From Hyphomicrobiales bacterium (GTDB taxonomy: Bacteria > Pseudomonadota > Alphaproteobacteria > Rhizobiales > Beijerinckiaceae), in assembly GCA_027489535.1 (NCBI GenBank), contig JAIXZO010000018.1, positions 310,001 through 374,000 of the forward strand: a stretch of DNA of 64,000 nucleotides, written 5' to 3'. Both the position numbers and the translations under genes were made by a program. The notes below the pieces were generated by a model. The model ran no database searches. It was not told the DNA's origin and saw nothing but the letters and a program-made list of their open reading frames with translations. Shown piece by piece: positions 29,669 through 37,689 of this stretch (within the stretch, counting starts at the first letter, position 1; each line of letters begins with the position of its first letter).

Positions 29669-30868
29669 TCACGCGACGGCGGGGAGGCAGGACGGGCCGA
29701 TGGGCTCGAAGCTCTTGTAGGTCAGGATGAATTCCTGATGGCCGAGTTCTTCGGAGCGGGTACGCCCTCCCCGGCCGAGCCCGACCGTGAGGTCGAAGAT
29801 CTCGCGGCCGACTTCGTCGAGCGTGGCCTTGCCCTCGAGGATGCGGCCCGCATCCACGTCCATGTCGTCGGACATGCGGCGATAGGTTTCGGGGTTGGCG
29901 CAGATCTTCACCACGGGCGAGATCGCCGAGCCGACGACCGAGCCGCGGCCGGTGACGAAATAGACCGCATGCGCGCCGCAGGCGATCAGTTCGGCGATTT
30001 CGGCATTGTCGTTGATGTTGGGAAAGCCGAAACGGACCTCGCCGTCGGGCACCACGTCGAGCAGATAGAGCCCGCCGCGCGGCGGCACGTCGCCGGGTTT
30101 CAGCAGGCCGGAAATGGGAGACGCGCCGGATTTGGCATAGGCCCCCATCGACTTCTCCTCGATGGTGGAGAGGCCCCCGTCGGCATTGCCGGCCGCGAAC
30201 GAGCCGTAGCCCAGCGTGGCGTAGTATTTGGCGGCCTTGGCGACGCTCTCCTCCAGCACGAGGCCGAGTTCGGGCGTGATCGCGCGCGACGCCATGATGT
30301 GCTCGCAGCCGATGAGTTCGCCCGTCTCCTCGAAGATGCAGGCCGCGCCGGCCTTCACCAAGAGATCGAAGGCGCGGCCCGCCGCAGGATTGCCGGTGAT
30401 GCCGGAGGTGCCGTCCGACCCGCCGCAGACGGTGCCGACGACGAGTTCGTCGACGCGCATGTCGACCGTGGGCATGGCATCGAGTTCCGCCTTCCGCTCG
30501 GCGACCCATGCGCGGCCTTCCGCGATGGAGGCGCGGGTGCCGCCGGTGGCTTGGATGGTGAGGGTCTTCACCGGGCGGCCGGAGGCCCGCACGACGCGTT
30601 CGAGGCCATATTTGTTGAAGCTTTCGCAGCCGAGCGAGACGAGCAGCACCGCCCCGACATTCGGATGCGTGCAGAGCCCCTCCATCATCCGCTGCGCGTA
30701 GTCGTTGGGGTAGCAGCCCGGAAAGCCGATGACGTGCACGCCGTCTTCGCGCAGCGGCAGCGCGATTTCGCGGGCGACGTGATGGGCGCATTCGACGAGG
30801 TAGGCGACCGCCACCGCGTTGCGGATGCCCTTGCGGCCGTCGGACCGCAGCCAGCCCTGCATGGTCAT
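29669..30868 (-). CDS. UxaA-family dehydratase, large (C-terminal domain) subunit
   Basis: A 399-aa protein equal to the catalytic hydrolase domain of altronate/galactarate dehydratase, with GFPGCYPNDYAQRMMEG, SLGCESFNKYGLER and CGGSDGTSGITGNPAAGRAF. The N-terminal SAF domain is supplied by the preceding gene, whose stop overlaps this ATG by four bases. Together they should make one dehydratase for a sugar acid. Compare the fused form at 4579-6111. Confidence 0.87.
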   Translation of the reverse strand: MTMQGWLRSDGRKGIRNAVAVAYLVECAHHVAREIALPLREDGVHVIGFPGCYPNDYAQRMMEGLCTHPNVGAVLLVSLGCESFNKYGLERVVRASGRPVKTLTIQATGGTRASIAEGRAWVAERKAELDAMPTVDMRVDELVVGTVCGGSDGTSGITGNPAAGRAFDLLVKAGAACIFEETGELIGCEHIMASRAITPELGLVLEESVAKAAKYYATLGYGSFAAGNADGGLSTIEEKSMGAYAKSGASPISGLLKPGDVPPRGGLYLLDVVPDGEVRFGFPNINDNAEIAELIACGAHAVYFVTGRGSVVGSAISPVVKICANPETYRRMSDDMDVDAGRILEGKATLDEVGREIFDLTVGLGRGGRTRSEELGHQEFILTYKSFEPIGPSCLPAVA

Positions 30869-31173
30869 GCCGCATCTCCCTTCTGCGAATCGAGCGTGTA
30901 GGTCGGCGTGTAGTCGCTGCGGACATTGTGGACGTGGACATGCGCCCCGGCCGGAATGTCCGCCGTCGCGACGCCGACGGGCGCGCCGTATTTCAGGATC
31001 TTCTCGCCGGCGCGGATGTCGCGGCGCGCGAGCTTGTGCGCGAGGGGAACATCCTTTTCGGCGGGCACCGACGCGTCCTCGACGGCGAGAACGTCGCCCG
31101 CGCGGATGCGGGCGCGCACCACCAGCACGTTGTCGCGGGGATCGAGCAGGATCAGACGCGGGTCTTCGGTCAT
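30865..31173 (-). CDS. UxaA-family dehydratase, small SAF-domain subunit
   Basis: A 102-aa SAF-domain protein (MTEDPRLILLDPRDN) ending in HVHNVRSDYTPTYTLD, the same metal-contact region as the HEHN motif of the fused enzyme. In related split dehydratases this subunit completes the active site. The start at 31173 matches the family; the open frame further upstream is not SAF-like. It overlaps the large-subunit gene and lies 68 bases after the RraA-like gene, in the same leftward operon. Confidence 0.85.
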   Translation of the reverse strand: MTEDPRLILLDPRDNVLVVRARIRAGDVLAVEDASVPAEKDVPLAHKLARRDIRAGEKILKYGAPVGVATADIPAGAHVHVHNVRSDYTPTYTLDSQKGDAA

Positions 31174-31241
31174 GGACGGTCTCGCGCAGGACGGGCGGGA
31201 GGCCGAGGCGGCGCGCGCCGCCCCGGCCGCGGAAGCTCGAA

Positions 31242-31892
31242 TCAGAACTTGCCGAATTCGAGATAAGCCTTTTGCGGGTCCACGCCCGAGAGGATGGCCG
31301 TGCGGACCTTGTTCTCCGTCGCGACGGCGGCTTCCGCCTTGGTGACGACCTCCTCGACGATGGCCTTTGGGATGCGCACGAGGCCGTCGCGGTCGCCGAG
31401 CAGATAGTCGCCCGGCATGATCGAGACGGGTCCGATCTTGATCTCGACGTCGAAGGCCTTGGGCAGCCAATAGCCGACGATGTCGCGGGGCGTGTAGCCG
31501 CTCGACCAGGTCTGGAAGCCCATTTCGATCAGGAAATCGACGTCGCGGACGAGGCCGTCGATGACGCAGCCGAGAACGCCCTTGTTCTTCAGGGTCTCGG
31601 CGGAGAGTTCGCCCATATTGGCGATGGAGCGGTCATTGGGCTGCGACACCCAAATATAGCCGGCCTTCGCCTTCGAAAGCAGGCCCGTCCATTCGAGCAG
31701 GGTTTCATGCGGATCGGCCTGCGGATCGACGCGGCCTTCGATGGTGAAGACCGGCCCGGCGAGGCGGATTTCCGGGAAAAGCGGGCGCAGTTCCGGGGGA
31801 AAGGTGAAGTCCTTCAAGCCCATGCCGCGCATGACGTCGTGCACGACGCCCGTATAGCAGGCGGCCAAGCGGGCCGTGATCGCCTCGTTCAA
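31242..31892 (-). CDS. RraA-like / HMG-aldolase family protein
   Basis: A 216-aa protein of the RraA fold with the signature GVLGCVIDGLVRDVDFL (about residues 93-109) and MPGDYLLGDRDGLVRIP. Members are divalent-metal aldolases or decarboxylases of 4-carboxy-2-oxo acids, or RNase E inhibitors. In a sugar-acid operon an aldolase/oxaloacetate-decarboxylase-like role is more likely. Translation starts at TTG (31890-31892) with GGAGG eight bases upstream. It is the first gene of the leftward operon, facing the control region at 31893-32334. Confidence 0.83.
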   Translation of the reverse strand: MNEAITARLAACYTGVVHDVMRGMGLKDFTFPPELRPLFPEIRLAGPVFTIEGRVDPQADPHETLLEWTGLLSKAKAGYIWVSQPNDRSIANMGELSAETLKNKGVLGCVIDGLVRDVDFLIEMGFQTWSSGYTPRDIVGYWLPKAFDVEIKIGPVSIMPGDYLLGDRDGLVRIPKAIVEEVVTKAEAAVATENKVRTAILSGVDPQKAYLEFGKF

Positions 31893-31931
31893 TGCTGTGT
31901 CCTCCGTGCAGATGGCGGCTTGATACCGCGC

Positions 31932-31943
31932 TAAATCGATTTA
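31932..31943. promoter_or_regulatory. LacI-type operator
   Basis: TAAATCGATTTA is a perfect palindrome with the central CG and A/T-rich arms typical of LacI-family sugar regulators. It lies 40 bases upstream of the TTG start of the RraA-like gene, where it would block the leftward operon. No LacI gene is in the window. Confidence 0.6.
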
Positions 31944-31985
31944 TGATCCGCGAACCGCAGCGTTCCATTGACGCCGCCGCATGCT

Positions 31986-32004
31986 TGGTCCGATAGTTGG
32001 ACCA
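31986..32004. promoter_or_regulatory. GntR-type operator candidate
   Basis: TGGTCC (31986-31991) and GGACCA (31999-32004) form an exact inverted repeat with a 7-base spacer. A further TGGACCA half-site follows at 32026-32032. Such TGGTC/GACCA sites are typical for FadR-type GntR regulators of sugar-acid genes. Confidence 0.5.
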
Positions 32005-32334
32005 CAAAAAAAGAGGGTGCGGAAGTGGACCAAGTCCGCTCCGCACGGGCCCCAACGGCCCGGGGGAAATGTCCGGCGGAATCACGGAACGCGTTTCCGG
32101 GGTTCTCGTCGTCTTTGCGCAACAGGACCTCGTCCGGGCGCATGACCGTCTCCTCACCGAACTGCCGCACGGCTCGATGCGCGCATCGAAACGCTGCGCA
32201 CCTCGTTGAAACGAAGCGTCCCGTCCGTTCGGCGCGATCGGATCGGCGGCTTCGTGACCAAGAAGTCGACCGGCGCAAAGACCGGCCATGATCCGGGCGA
32301 GAGCCCGACATCGTTCCGCAGGAGGAAACGACCG

Positions 32335-33717
32335 ATGAAGAAGACGACATTCCGCAACGCCGCCTTCGGCGTTGCAGCCGCGCTGAGCTTCGGCGCCGCC
32401 GCTCCGGCCTTCGCCCAAGAGACGTTGAACGTCTGGTGGGTGAAGGGCTTCTACAAGGCCGAAGACGACGCGCTCTTCGAGGCCATCAAGAAGTTCGAAA
32501 CCAAGACCGGCGTGAAGATCGACCTGTCGCAATACGCCATTCAGGACATGATCCCGAAGACGGTGGCCGCGCTCGATTCCGGCACGGTTCCGGACGTCGC
32601 CTATTCCGACACCTACGACTTCCAGGTGACGGGCAAATGGGCCTTCGAAGGTCGCCTCGCCGACATCTCGTCCATCATCAACCCGATGAAGGACAAGTTC
32701 GCGAAGAACACGATCGAGACCACATATCTGTGGAACGACAAGGACAAGAAGCGGGCGTACTACGCCTATCCGATCAAGCAGCAGACCATGCACGTCCAGT
32801 ACTGGAAGGACATGCTGCAGCAGTCGGGCTTCAAGGAATCCGACATTCCGAAGGACTGGAAGGGCTACTGGTCGTTCTGGTGCGACAAGGTGCAGCCCGG
32901 CCTGCGCAAGGCCTCCGGCAACCGCGCCTTCGGCATCGGTCAGCCGCTCGGCGTCGACGCCACCGACAGCTTCTACTCCTTCCTGACCTTCATGGACGCC
33001 TATGACGTCAAGCTGGTGAACGACGAAGGCAAGCTGACGATCGACGACAAGGCCAAGAAGGGCCTCGCCGGCGCGCTGAAGGACTACACCGACGTCTACA
33101 TGAAGGGTTGCACCCCGCCGTCCTCGACGAGTTGGAAGGACCCGGACAACAACGTCGCCTTCCACAACAAGACCACCGTCATGACCCACAATGCGACGAT
33201 CTCGATCGCCGCGAAGTGGCTCGACGACTCCAACAACCCGACCCAGACGCCCGAAGCCCGCGAACAGGCCAAGAAGAACTACAACGAGCTGATCGCCACC
33301 GCCGGCTTCCCGAACAAGCCCGACGGCAAGCCGATGCAGTATCGCGCCGCCGTCAAGACCGGCGTGATCTTCGACAACGCCAAGAACAAGAAACGTGCGA
33401 TGGAGTTCGTCGCCTTCCTGATGGAAGAAGAGAACCTCCGCCCGTACGTCGAGGGTTCGCTGGGCCGTTGGTTCCCGGTCAAGAAGGAGTCGATGGAAAG
33501 CCCCTTCTGGCAGGCCGATCCGCACCGCAAGGCCGTGTACAACCAGTTCAAGGCCGGCACGGTGAACTTCGAAATGACGAAGAACTGGAAGTTCACCATT
33601 CTCAACAACGAGAACGTGTGGGCCAAGGCCGCGAACCGCGTGATCAACGAGAAGGTCCCGGTCGACAAGGCCGTGGACGAGATGATCGCCCGCATCAAGG
33701 AAGTCGCGGGTTCCTGA
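32335..33717 (+). CDS. Sugar ABC transporter substrate-binding protein (family 1)
   Basis: A 460-aa periplasmic binding protein with a clear signal peptide (MKKTTFRNAAFGVAAALSF to APAFA, cut near residue 27). The mature chain begins QETLNVWWVKGFYKAEDD and shows the family-1 pattern VPDVAYSDTYDF and NVAFHNKTTVMTHNAT. AGGAGG upstream fixes the start. It is the first gene of a rightward operon with two permeases. Together with the divergent dehydratase operon, the ligand is probably a sugar or sugar acid. Confidence 0.93.
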   Translation: MKKTTFRNAAFGVAAALSFGAAAPAFAQETLNVWWVKGFYKAEDDALFEAIKKFETKTGVKIDLSQYAIQDMIPKTVAALDSGTVPDVAYSDTYDFQVTGKWAFEGRLADISSIINPMKDKFAKNTIETTYLWNDKDKKRAYYAYPIKQQTMHVQYWKDMLQQSGFKESDIPKDWKGYWSFWCDKVQPGLRKASGNRAFGIGQPLGVDATDSFYSFLTFMDAYDVKLVNDEGKLTIDDKAKKGLAGALKDYTDVYMKGCTPPSSTSWKDPDNNVAFHNKTTVMTHNATISIAAKWLDDSNNPTQTPEAREQAKKNYNELIATAGFPNKPDGKPMQYRAAVKTGVIFDNAKNKKRAMEFVAFLMEEENLRPYVEGSLGRWFPVKKESMESPFWQADPHRKAVYNQFKAGTVNFEMTKNWKFTILNNENVWAKAANRVINEKVPVDKAVDEMIARIKEVAGS

Positions 33718-33728
33718 ACCTGAAAACG

Positions 33729-33757
33729 ACGGCGGCCGCCTCACGGGCGGCCGCCGT
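33729..33757 (+). promoter_or_regulatory. Intercistronic hairpin after binding-protein gene
   Basis: ACGGCGGCCGCC (33729-33740) pairs with GGCGGCCGCCGT (33746-33757), loop TCACG, then TTTC. It lies between the binding-protein stop and the first permease ATG. As in the peptide ABC operon, it likely stabilises the upstream message or allows only partial read-through. Confidence 0.7.
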
Positions 33758-33780
33758 TTCCTCTCCAGCAAGGCACGCGG

Positions 33781-34659
33781 ATGTCCACCGTCACACTGAC
33801 CGCACGCGATGGCGCAACGGGCGCAGTTCCGAGCAAGGGCAAGATTTCGTCCTGGCAGCTCTGGGGCATGATCCTCGTCACCCCCTATCTGCTCGTCTTC
33901 GGCCTCTTCGTCATCTATCCGGTGATCTACGCGTTCTGGCTGGCCCATGAGCCGCAGAGCTATGTCGAGCTTTGGAGCGACCCGATCTTCCAGAGGTCGG
34001 TGGTCAACACGCTGGTGTTCCTGTTCATCGGCATCAATCTCAAGATGGCCCTGGCGCTCATGCTGTCGGGCTTCTTCCTGATCCAGCGCTGGTGGATCAA
34101 GGCGCTCACCGTCATCTTCATCCTGCCCTGGGCCGTTCCGTCGATCCCGACCATCCTGTCGGTCCGGTTCATGCTCAATCCCGAATGGGGCGTCATCAAT
34201 CAGACCTGGTTCAAGCTGACTTTCGAGGACGGCCCGAACTGGCTGAACGACCCGACGCTGGCCCTGTTCTTCGCCATTCTCGTCCATGTCTGGAAGTCGC
34301 TGCCGTTCTGGACGCTGATCCTCCTGTCCGGCCGCCTCGCGATCTCCGCCGACCTCTATGAGGCGGCCTCCGTGGACGGCGCGTCGAAGCTGCAGAAGTT
34401 CCGGTTCATCACCTGGCCGTCGATGAAGCAGCTCTATTTCACGAGCCTGACGCTCTCGACGATCTGGTCGCTCGGCGACTTCAACAGCGTGTATCTGCTG
34501 ACCGGCGGCGGTCCCGCCGACCTCACGCACGTGCTCGCCACGCTGGGCATCCGCTATCTGCGGCTGGCGCAGGTCGATCTCTCCATGGCGACGATCGTGT
34601 CGGCTCTGCCGCTGATCCTGCCCCTCGTGTACTTCATGATGAAGCGGCTCTCGAAATGA
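33781..34659 (+). CDS. Sugar ABC transporter permease (MalF/UgpA type)
   Basis: A 292-aa inner-membrane protein with six helices and the cytoplasmic EAA loop YEAASVDGASKLQKFRFITW that docks on the ATPase. The N-terminal 25 residues are polar. Its TGA overlaps the ATG of the next permease by four bases, showing tight coupling of the pair. Confidence 0.93.
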   Translation: MSTVTLTARDGATGAVPSKGKISSWQLWGMILVTPYLLVFGLFVIYPVIYAFWLAHEPQSYVELWSDPIFQRSVVNTLVFLFIGINLKMALALMLSGFFLIQRWWIKALTVIFILPWAVPSIPTILSVRFMLNPEWGVINQTWFKLTFEDGPNWLNDPTLALFFAILVHVWKSLPFWTLILLSGRLAISADLYEAASVDGASKLQKFRFITWPSMKQLYFTSLTLSTIWSLGDFNSVYLLTGGGPADLTHVLATLGIRYLRLAQVDLSMATIVSALPLILPLVYFMMKRLSK

Positions 34660-35549
34660 CCACGACCGTGTCCGCCGCCCCCGCGATCAAGAGGAAGCGC
34701 AAGAGCCGCTTCCTCGCCGACGCCACGACCGAGGCGAAGCTGCTGCTGGTCGGCATTCCGTTGTTCATCTGGACGATGCTGCCGGTCTACCATCTTTGCC
34801 TGTTCGCATTCTCGGACAAGCAGTCGGCCTTTTCGGGCAATTGGTTCCCGGAAAAGCCCACGCTGCGCAATTTCGAGATCGTGTTCGGGCAGAAGCACTA
34901 CTTCCTGAACCATTTCTGGCAGCAGCTGTGGAACTCGGTGTTCATCGCCACCATGGTGGGCGTGCTGACGCTGATCGTCGCCACGACGGCGGCCTTCGCG
35001 ATCAGCCGGCTCAAGGTGCGGGGCGGGCGGACGGTGCTGAACATGGCGCTGTTCACCTATTTCATCCCCGCCGCCTTCCTCGCCGTGCCGATGTACCGGA
35101 CCATGGCGTTTTACGGCCTGCTCAACACCGATTGGGCGCTGATCCTCGCGATGCTCGCCATCGCCTCGCCCTACGCGATCTGGGTGCTCAAGCAGGCGTC
35201 GGACAAGCTGCCGCTGGAATTGGACGAAGCCGCGATCATGGACGGAGCGACGCCGCTCCAACTGTTCCGGCTCGTCTATCTCCCGCTCATGGCCCCGTCG
35301 CTCGTCGCGGTCGGCACCTATGCGGTGCTGCTGGCATGGAACGAATATCTCTACGCGTTCCTGCTGCTCTCGAAGGAGAGCACGCTGACGCTGCCGGTGG
35401 CGCTCGGCAACTTCCTCTCGGCCGACGACTCGCCGTGGGAGCTGCTGATGACCACGGGCCTGATCTACGCCCTTCCGCCGGCCGCCGTGTATTACGTCTT
35501 CCGCAAATACATGGTCTCGGGCCTCACCGCCGGCGCGGTGAAGAGCTGA
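34656..35549 (+). CDS. Sugar ABC transporter permease (MalG/UgpE type)
   Basis: A 297-aa permease with a basic N-terminus (IKRKRKSRFLADATTEAK), six helices and the EAA loop LDEAAIMDGATPLQLFRLVY. It completes the membrane pore with the preceding gene. No ATP-binding gene follows; a terminator comes within about 50 bases, so the ATPase must be encoded elsewhere or shared. Confidence 0.93.
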   Translation: MTTTVSAAPAIKRKRKSRFLADATTEAKLLLVGIPLFIWTMLPVYHLCLFAFSDKQSAFSGNWFPEKPTLRNFEIVFGQKHYFLNHFWQQLWNSVFIATMVGVLTLIVATTAAFAISRLKVRGGRTVLNMALFTYFIPAAFLAVPMYRTMAFYGLLNTDWALILAMLAIASPYAIWVLKQASDKLPLELDEAAIMDGATPLQLFRLVYLPLMAPSLVAVGTYAVLLAWNEYLYAFLLLSKESTLTLPVALGNFLSADDSPWELLMTTGLIYALPPAAVYYVFRKYMVSGLTAGAVKS

Positions 35550-35574
35550 CGCACGCCGACGACCAGACAACGAA

Positions 35575-35599
35575 AAGCCCGCCTCCCGGCGGGCTTTTT
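35575..35599. terminator. Rho-independent terminator, probably bidirectional
   Basis: AAGCCCGCC (35575-35583), loop TCCC, GGCGGGCTT (35588-35596), continuing into TTT. It stands between the convergent sugar permease and ABC-F genes. Confidence 0.9.
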
Positions 35600-35657
35600 C
35601 TTTGCGGGTCCGGGCTCTTTGCGGGGCGGGCTCTTTGCGGGGGAACGGGTCGCCCGG

Positions 35658-37466
35658 TCAGGCTCCGAGTTCTTCCTTGAGCATTTCGAGTTCGAGCCAT
35701 TCTTCCTCGGTCGCCGCGAGGTCGGCCTGCGCCTTGGCGAGAAGCGCGGTCGCCTTGTCGAAGCGGCCCGGGTCGCGGGCGTAGAGGCCGGGATCGGCGA
35801 GCACGGCCTGCAGCTTTTCGATGTCGCGGCCGAGCGCGTCGATGCGCTGCGGCAGGGTTTCGAGAGCGTGCTTTTCCTTGAAGGTCATCTTCCGGCGGGC
35901 TTCGGCGGGCGCGGCCTTCGCGGCTCCGCCCGTCTTGTCGTCGGGCTTGGCTTCGAGCCGGCGCGCCTGCACGCCCTCCCCGCGCTGGCGGACCATGTCC
36001 GAATAGCCGCCGGCATATTCCACCCAGCGGCCCTCGCCTTCCGACATCAGCACCACCGTGCAGACGCGGTCGAGAAAATCGCGGTCATGGCTGACGAGCA
36101 GGATGGTGCCGGCATAGTCGCCGAGCAGTTCCTCCAGCAGGTCCAGGGTCTCGAGGTCGAGATCGTTGGTCGGCTCGTCCAGCACGATCATGTTGGAGGG
36201 CGTCGCGAGGGCGCGGGCGAGCAGCAGGCGCGCGCGCTCCCCGCCCGACAGGGCGGAAACCGGCTGGCGGGCCTGCAGCGGCTGGAACAGGAAGTCCTTC
36301 AGATAGCCGACCACGTGCTTGGGCACGCCGTTGACCATGATCGAGTCGCCGCGCCCGTCGGTGAGCGTGTCCGTGACCGACAGCGTCGGGTCGAGCGCCG
36401 CGCGCTTCTGATCGATGGTGACGACCGCGAGCTTGGTGCCGAGGGTGACGGTGCCGGAATCCGGCTGCAATTCGCCCGTCAGCAAATTCAGCAGCGTGGT
36501 CTTGCCCGCCCCGTTGGGGCCGACGATGCCGATGCGGTCGTTGCGGAACACGCGCAGCGACAGATCGTCGACGATGGCGCGGTCGCCGTAGCTCTTCGAC
36601 ACCCCGTCCGCGACGATGACCTGCGCGCCCGACGTTTCCGCCTCCGACGCCGTCATGCGGACTTGGCCGACCGAGCGGCGCGCTTCCGTGCGCTTGGTGC
36701 GCAGATCGGCGAGATCGGCCATGCGGCGGACATTGCGCTTGCGGCGGGCGGTGACGCCGTAGCGCACCCAATGCTCCTCGCGCACGATCTGCCGGTCGAG
36801 CTTGTGCCGCTCGGCCTCTTCCTCCTCGAGCACCTTGTCGCGCCACTCCTCGAACGCCCCGAAGCCCCGGTCGAGCCGACGGGTGAGACCCCGGTCGAGC
36901 CAGACGGTCGCGCGGGTAAGGTTCTGCAGAAAGCGCCGGTCATGGCTGATGAGAACGATGGCGGAGCGCAGGCTGCGCAGTTCCGCCTCCAGCCATTCGA
37001 TGGCCGGCAGGTCGAGATGGTTCGTAGGCTCGTCGAGCAGCAACACGTCGGGCTCGGGCGCGAGGGTGCGCGCCAGCGCGGCGCGGCGCGCCTCGCCGCC
37101 CGAGAGATGGGCCGGATCTTCGTCGCCCGTCATGCCGAGCTGTTCGAGCAGATAGCGGGCGCGATAATGCTCGTCGCCCTCGCCCATCCCCGCCTCGACG
37201 TATTCGAGCGTGGTCGCGAAGCCCGAAAGGTCCGGCTCCTGCGGCAAATAACGGATGGTGGCGCCCGGTTGGATGAAGCGCGTGCCGCCGTCGGACTCGA
37301 CGAGGCCGGCCGCGATCTTCAGCAGCGTCGACTTGCCCGACCCGTTGCGCCCGACGAGGCCGATGCGCTCGCCCGGCGCCACCGCGAGTTCGGCCGCCTC
37401 CAAAAGCGGCGTGCCGCCGAAGGTGAGCGCGATGGACTGAAGATGGACGAGCGGAGGCGAGGACAT
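35658..37466 (-). CDS. uup: ABC-F family ATPase (Uup-like)
   Basis: A 602-aa soluble protein with two ABC domains: Walker A GRNGSGKST about residue 38, and GPNGAGKTT in the second half. Each has its signature (LSGGEARRAALARTL and LSGGERARLLLARAL) and Walker B (LLLDEPTNHLD and IVLDEPTNDLD). There is no membrane segment. The C-terminal ~75 residues form a charged coiled coil, as in Uup. Members act on ribosomes or branched DNA intermediates. The start MSSPPLVHLQS at 37466 fits the family better than the upstream in-frame ATG. Confidence 0.92.
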   Translation of the reverse strand: MSSPPLVHLQSIALTFGGTPLLEAAELAVAPGERIGLVGRNGSGKSTLLKIAAGLVESDGGTRFIQPGATIRYLPQEPDLSGFATTLEYVEAGMGEGDEHYRARYLLEQLGMTGDEDPAHLSGGEARRAALARTLAPEPDVLLLDEPTNHLDLPAIEWLEAELRSLRSAIVLISHDRRFLQNLTRATVWLDRGLTRRLDRGFGAFEEWRDKVLEEEEAERHKLDRQIVREEHWVRYGVTARRKRNVRRMADLADLRTKRTEARRSVGQVRMTASEAETSGAQVIVADGVSKSYGDRAIVDDLSLRVFRNDRIGIVGPNGAGKTTLLNLLTGELQPDSGTVTLGTKLAVVTIDQKRAALDPTLSVTDTLTDGRGDSIMVNGVPKHVVGYLKDFLFQPLQARQPVSALSGGERARLLLARALATPSNMIVLDEPTNDLDLETLDLLEELLGDYAGTILLVSHDRDFLDRVCTVVLMSEGEGRWVEYAGGYSDMVRQRGEGVQARRLEAKPDDKTGGAAKAAPAEARRKMTFKEKHALETLPQRIDALGRDIEKLQAVLADPGLYARDPGRFDKATALLAKAQADLAATEEEWLELEMLKEELGA

Positions 37467-37689
37467 GCGGACCGGGGGTTTTTCGGGGACGGCCCCGGGT
37501 ATGGAGGACACGGCCCTCCTCCGCAAGCATCATCCCCGCAATCCCGACGTCCCGAACCGCCGTCGGCATCGGTTCCCCGAAAGAGGTGCGCGCGTTCGCG
37601 GGCCTGCCCTTCGCGGGGCACGGAGACAACACGTCCGTGCGGGACTATGAGTCACTCCGTTTCCCAAGAGCCCGGAGCATCACGGCCGC

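Larger units (their letters stand above)
31893..32334. promoter_or_regulatory. Divergent control region of the sugar-acid locus (no gene)
   Basis: This 442-base gap separates the leftward dehydratase operon from the rightward sugar ABC operon. It contains TAAATCGATTTA, a perfect 12-base palindrome, at 31932-31943; TGGTCC/GGACCA arms at 31986-32004; another TGGACCA at 32026; and the 16-base perfect palindrome TCGATGCGCGCATCGA at 32174-32189. AGGAGG at about 32320 serves the binding-protein gene. No credible protein is encoded here. Confidence 0.75.

Noticed and set aside
31705-34530. 941-codon open frame on the minus strand across the sugar ABC operon
   Set aside because: It is antisense to three well-supported genes, and its translation is a His/Arg/Glu-rich shadow without domains, an effect of high GC content.
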